Source: CALMFT01 sp035333525
Lineage (GTDB): Bacteria > Patescibacteriota > Gracilibacteria > Absconditabacterales > Absconditicoccaceae
Reading direction: 5' to 3'
DNA length: 7,553 nucleotides
Assembly (NCBI GenBank): GCA_035333525.1
Contig: DAOQQF010000045.1
Coordinates: 1-7,553 of the forward strand
The notes beneath the pieces are model-generated. The model saw only the letters and a program-made list of their open reading frames with translations. It did no database searches and was not told the origin of the DNA. Every line of letters starts with the position of its first letter. Position 1 is the stretch's first letter. The position numbers and the translations under genes are program-made. This document shows, piece by piece, positions 5,462-7,553 of the stretch.

Positions 5462-7192
5462 TTATCTACCTCTCACGATTGTGCTTCGCTGTTCAGTAAG
5501 TTTTTTTTTGATTTCAGGGCTGATATGATGGACTTTTAGAAGATGTTTAACTTGATTGGTGAGGAGTTTGATCATCATACTTTTGACTAACTGATTTCTT
5601 TTGATATCATCAAGCTCATCAAATTCTTTTTCTCGCCACAAAAGAGCAGAATCGTGATCATTTTTTTCTCATCATTGATCTGTGAGTGATTCTTGGCTAC
5701 TATCATTCATCAAGGTTTGTACTTCATTATATAATCAAAATAGTTCTTCTAATCATGGATGATGAATATATAATTTCCACTGATGATTATGAGCCAATGC
5801 TTGAATCAATGCTCATGTATCTATCGATTCACGTATAGGTTCATTGCGCTTGTTGGTATCTTTGGTAGGTCCGCCAAATCTATTCTGCTTATATCGTATT
5901 TTGTATTGTTCGAGTATAACATGCGAGCTCATACTAAGTCATTGAGCAATGATATCAATATAGTGTTGGAGGATGCTAACATCATTGATCGATCTAATTA
6001 CTTCAAACACAATAGACAGAATTTTTTTTTTATCAACAGGATTGGTTATATCATATCTTTTTTTGAGTTGCATGAGAATATAGGATAATCAGTCCATAGC
6101 GGTCGACATAAGTTGATCACTAGTGCCTCATGCATTGGCTAAATCATCAATATCTTTGAGGGGTTTTAATGGAGTAAGTACATCATTGAGTTGGGTGATA
6201 ACTAAAACTTGAGGGAATAGATCATACTCATAGGCGATCTTGAGGCCTCTAATAGTTGCATCGATACCAGCTTGGTCATTATCAAATACGAATGATACAC
6301 GATCAGTATATCTTTTAATAGTTTTGGCATGATCATGAGTGAGTGATGTTCAGCACGTTGCTACTCAGATAGGAAGTCACAACCTATGGAGAGCTATAAC
6401 ATCCATATATCATTCTACTACGATGATATGATTGTGTTCATTGATGTGTTTTTTAACAAAATTGATACCATACAGTGCTTTAGATTTGTCGTACAATGAA
6501 GTATTTGATATATTAAGATATTTAGGTGAATCTTGGGAATCAATAACTCTTCATGAAAATGCAATAATAGTGCCAAGTTGATCCCGAATAGGAAATATCA
6601 ATCTTTTTCTAAAAAAATCATGGATATCTCCACTAGGGCCTTGTTTACATATTCATGATTCAAGTACTTCTTGGGTTTGAAAGTTTTGCTTTTTGAGATA
6701 GTTAATCATATCATAGTACGAGTCCACAGCAAAACCAAGTTGAAATTGAGCAACAATAGATGAGTCTATGTTTCTTGTTTGAAGGTATTGTTGAATAAGC
6801 GCTGATTGTTTCAGATTATCTTCAAAATGTTTACATGCAGATTGATTGATTGATTTACTTTGTTCTTTGTGTTGTTTGACTTTGGGATCATGTTGAAATT
6901 TCTGTTCAAATTTGGTGATATCAATATGAGCCTGATCAGCCAAATATTTGAGCGCATCAATAAAATCAAGTCTCTCATACTCCATAGTAAAGGTGATAAC
7001 ATCTCATCCTTTCCCGCAACCAAAACACTTGAAAATTCCCTTACTATCAGAGACCATAAAGGAGGGTGTTTTTTCATTGTGAAATGGACAATTTCAAACT
7101 CGATTGGTTCACTTTCTAGTAAGTTTAACAAACCTTGTAATATAATCCACAATGTTTACTGATTGTATAATTTCTTCTGATAGTGATGACAT
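5462..7192 (-). CDS. dnaG: DNA primase DnaG
   Basis: This enzyme makes the RNA primers for chromosome replication at the fork. The 576-residue product has the usual length. The N-terminal CHC2 zinc domain has Cys35 and His38 (in NCPFHNEKTPSF) and Cys56 and Cys59 (KCFGCGKGGD). The primase core includes RKRLIFPI (195-202) and FSGR (212-215). The TOPRIM motifs are VVEGYMDV (258-265, Glu260), ATCGTSLT (278-285) and FDNDQAG (303-309, Asp304 and Asp306, metal ligands). The C-terminal helicase-binding region is present but poorly conserved and rich in charge. About 17 glycines are UGA, including Gly261 of EGYMD. Codon 31, before VGNCPFH, is CGA where other primases have Tyr or Phe. Arginines 195, 197 and 215 in motifs are AGA. 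A run of ten A (coding strand) at 6022-6031 stays in frame. The ATG at 7192 has no Shine-Dalgarno. The gene is convergent with the division gene. Confidence 0.96.
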
Positions 7193-7198
7193 AGTATG

Positions 7199-7231
7199 TT
7201 GATAGTTTTTTTGGAGAGGATTGCAATTATA
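7199..7231 (-). promoter_or_regulatory. dnaG promoter region (two alternative -10 sites)
   Basis: On the minus strand a perfect TATAAT lies at 7226-7231; it would start transcription near 7219 and leave a leader of about 27 nt, but has no clear -35. An alternative pair, TTGCAA (7221-7226) and TATCAA (7199-7204) with a 16-bp spacer, would place the start at the dnaG ATG and give a leaderless mRNA. The two sites overlap and cannot both be used at once. Confidence 0.45.
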
Positions 7232-7480
7232 CTTACATTCTCAAAAAATTTCATTATATTTCTTTTACATCATAATTAGTGATTATATTTATGATCTTAT
7301 AGAAATATAATATGCATCGAAAACATATACAAGATCTCTTCCCTGTCCAAACTCACTTCAGTAGTATTCAACTGAAAATGCTTTTTCCTCGTATTATCGA
7401 ACAAATATTGTGGGAGTAAGATCAGAGTAATAATTCTGAACTGGTGGGCAATAAGTATTCAAATAACGTTTAAATAAATA

Positions 7481-7508
7481 TTGACATCAATTTGTACTTA
7501 ATTATACT
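7481..7508 (+). promoter_or_regulatory. Strong promoter P1 of a tandem pair reading off the right edge
   Basis: TTGACA (7481-7486), a 16-bp spacer and TATACT (7503-7508). The -35 is perfect and the -10 matches at five of six. It points to whatever lies beyond 7553. Confidence 0.7.
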
Positions 7509-7511
7509 GAC

Positions 7512-7539
7512 TTGATAATTAAATACGGATTGTTATACT
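7512..7539 (+). promoter_or_regulatory. Promoter P2 of the tandem pair, 31 bp downstream of P1
   Basis: TTGATA (7512-7517), a 16-bp spacer and TATACT (7534-7539). It has the same spacer length and the same -10 as P1, and both -10 boxes are followed by GA. The expected start is near 7546, inside the window, but no start codon follows before the edge. Confidence 0.65.
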
Positions 7540-7553
7540 GAGACTATTTAGTC

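Larger units (their letters stand above)
7193..7553. other. Intergenic region right of dnaG, no convincing gene
   Basis: These 361 bases hold the leftward dnaG promoter region at the left and two rightward promoters at the right. Between them lie a TATAAT at 7306-7311 without a -35, a 35-codon frame (7312-7419, plus strand) with no ribosome site, and a 6-bp inverted repeat TTCAGT/ACTGAA (7357-7362 and 7371-7376, loop of 8). I see no tRNA fold, no CRISPR repeat and no mobile-element end. The region could contain a small RNA, but nothing proves one. Confidence 0.6.

Noticed and set aside
5272..5499. Plus-strand open frame of 75 codons
   Set aside because: It overlaps the end of the FtsB/DivIC-like gene in another frame, including its conserved PGE region, and crosses the end of dnaG.
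6860..7162. Plus-strand open frame of 100 codons and an overlapping minus-strand frame at 6811-7152
   Set aside because: Both are shadows of dnaG, whose zinc domain motifs lie in this stretch in the third frame.
7312..7419. Plus-strand frame of 35 codons starting with ATG
   Set aside because: The TATAAT ends immediately before this ATG, so transcripts begun there would miss the start codon. There is no ribosome site and no motif; codon use alone does not prove it.
1..7553. Many apparent pseudogenes or frameshifts when UGA is read as a stop
   Set aside because: UGA falls repeatedly on conserved glycines in several unrelated families, and reading through gives full-length proteins ending in TAA or TAG. 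Table 25 explains it without decay. Selenocysteine is excluded because the sites are glycine sites and far too numerous.
1..7553. CRISPR arrays, tRNA or rRNA genes, insertion-sequence ends
   Set aside because: I saw no regularly spaced direct repeats, no cloverleaf with CCA end, no rRNA-like stretch and no transposase motif.

Overview
The window comes from an AT-rich bacterium of the Patescibacteria (Candidate Phyla Radiation) that reads UGA as glycine (translation table 25), so it belongs to the Absconditabacteria (SR1) or Gracilibacteria (BD1-5). With UGA as a stop, every large gene here breaks into fragments. With UGA as glycine, nine long intact frames appear, all ending in TAA or TAG, and UGA falls on invariant glycines such as the GTGGGFP loop of RsmG, the GFRPGKVP signature of trigger factor and the EGYMD motif of DnaG. 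A second recoding is also likely. In-frame CGA codons fall where their families have tryptophan or another aromatic residue (YceI, Pth twice, DnaG zinc domain, a pilin-like repeat), while recognisable conserved arginines are AGA or AGG. CGA therefore probably means tryptophan here. I recall that a published codon screen predicted CGA/CGG to Trp in some Absconditabacteria, which would favour that phylum, but I could not check this.

Layout. Positions 1-2606 are read leftward: trigger factor (tig), a short cysteine-less frame resembling the tail of a small treble-clef protein family, peptidyl-tRNA hydrolase (pth), and the start of a YceI-like lipoprotein that runs off the left edge. From about 2650 the strand switches. 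The rightward block holds a possible 67-residue Cys-rich protein, a two-helix pilin-like membrane protein, a larger membrane protein that looks like three tandem pilin-like repeats, 16S rRNA methyltransferase RsmG, and a small FtsB/DivIC-like division protein. DNA primase (dnaG, 5462-7192) is read leftward and converges on the division gene. The last 361 bases hold no convincing gene but contain two strong tandem promoters pointing off the right edge.

Functionally this is mostly housekeeping: nascent-chain folding, peptidyl-tRNA recycling, rRNA methylation, replication priming and septum formation, plus envelope proteins (lipoprotein, pilin-like proteins). Shine-Dalgarno sequences are nearly absent. 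Several starts (the first pilin-like gene, rsmG, the lipoprotein, possibly pth and dnaG) lie 5-7 nt downstream of a -10 hexamer, so leaderless mRNAs look common.
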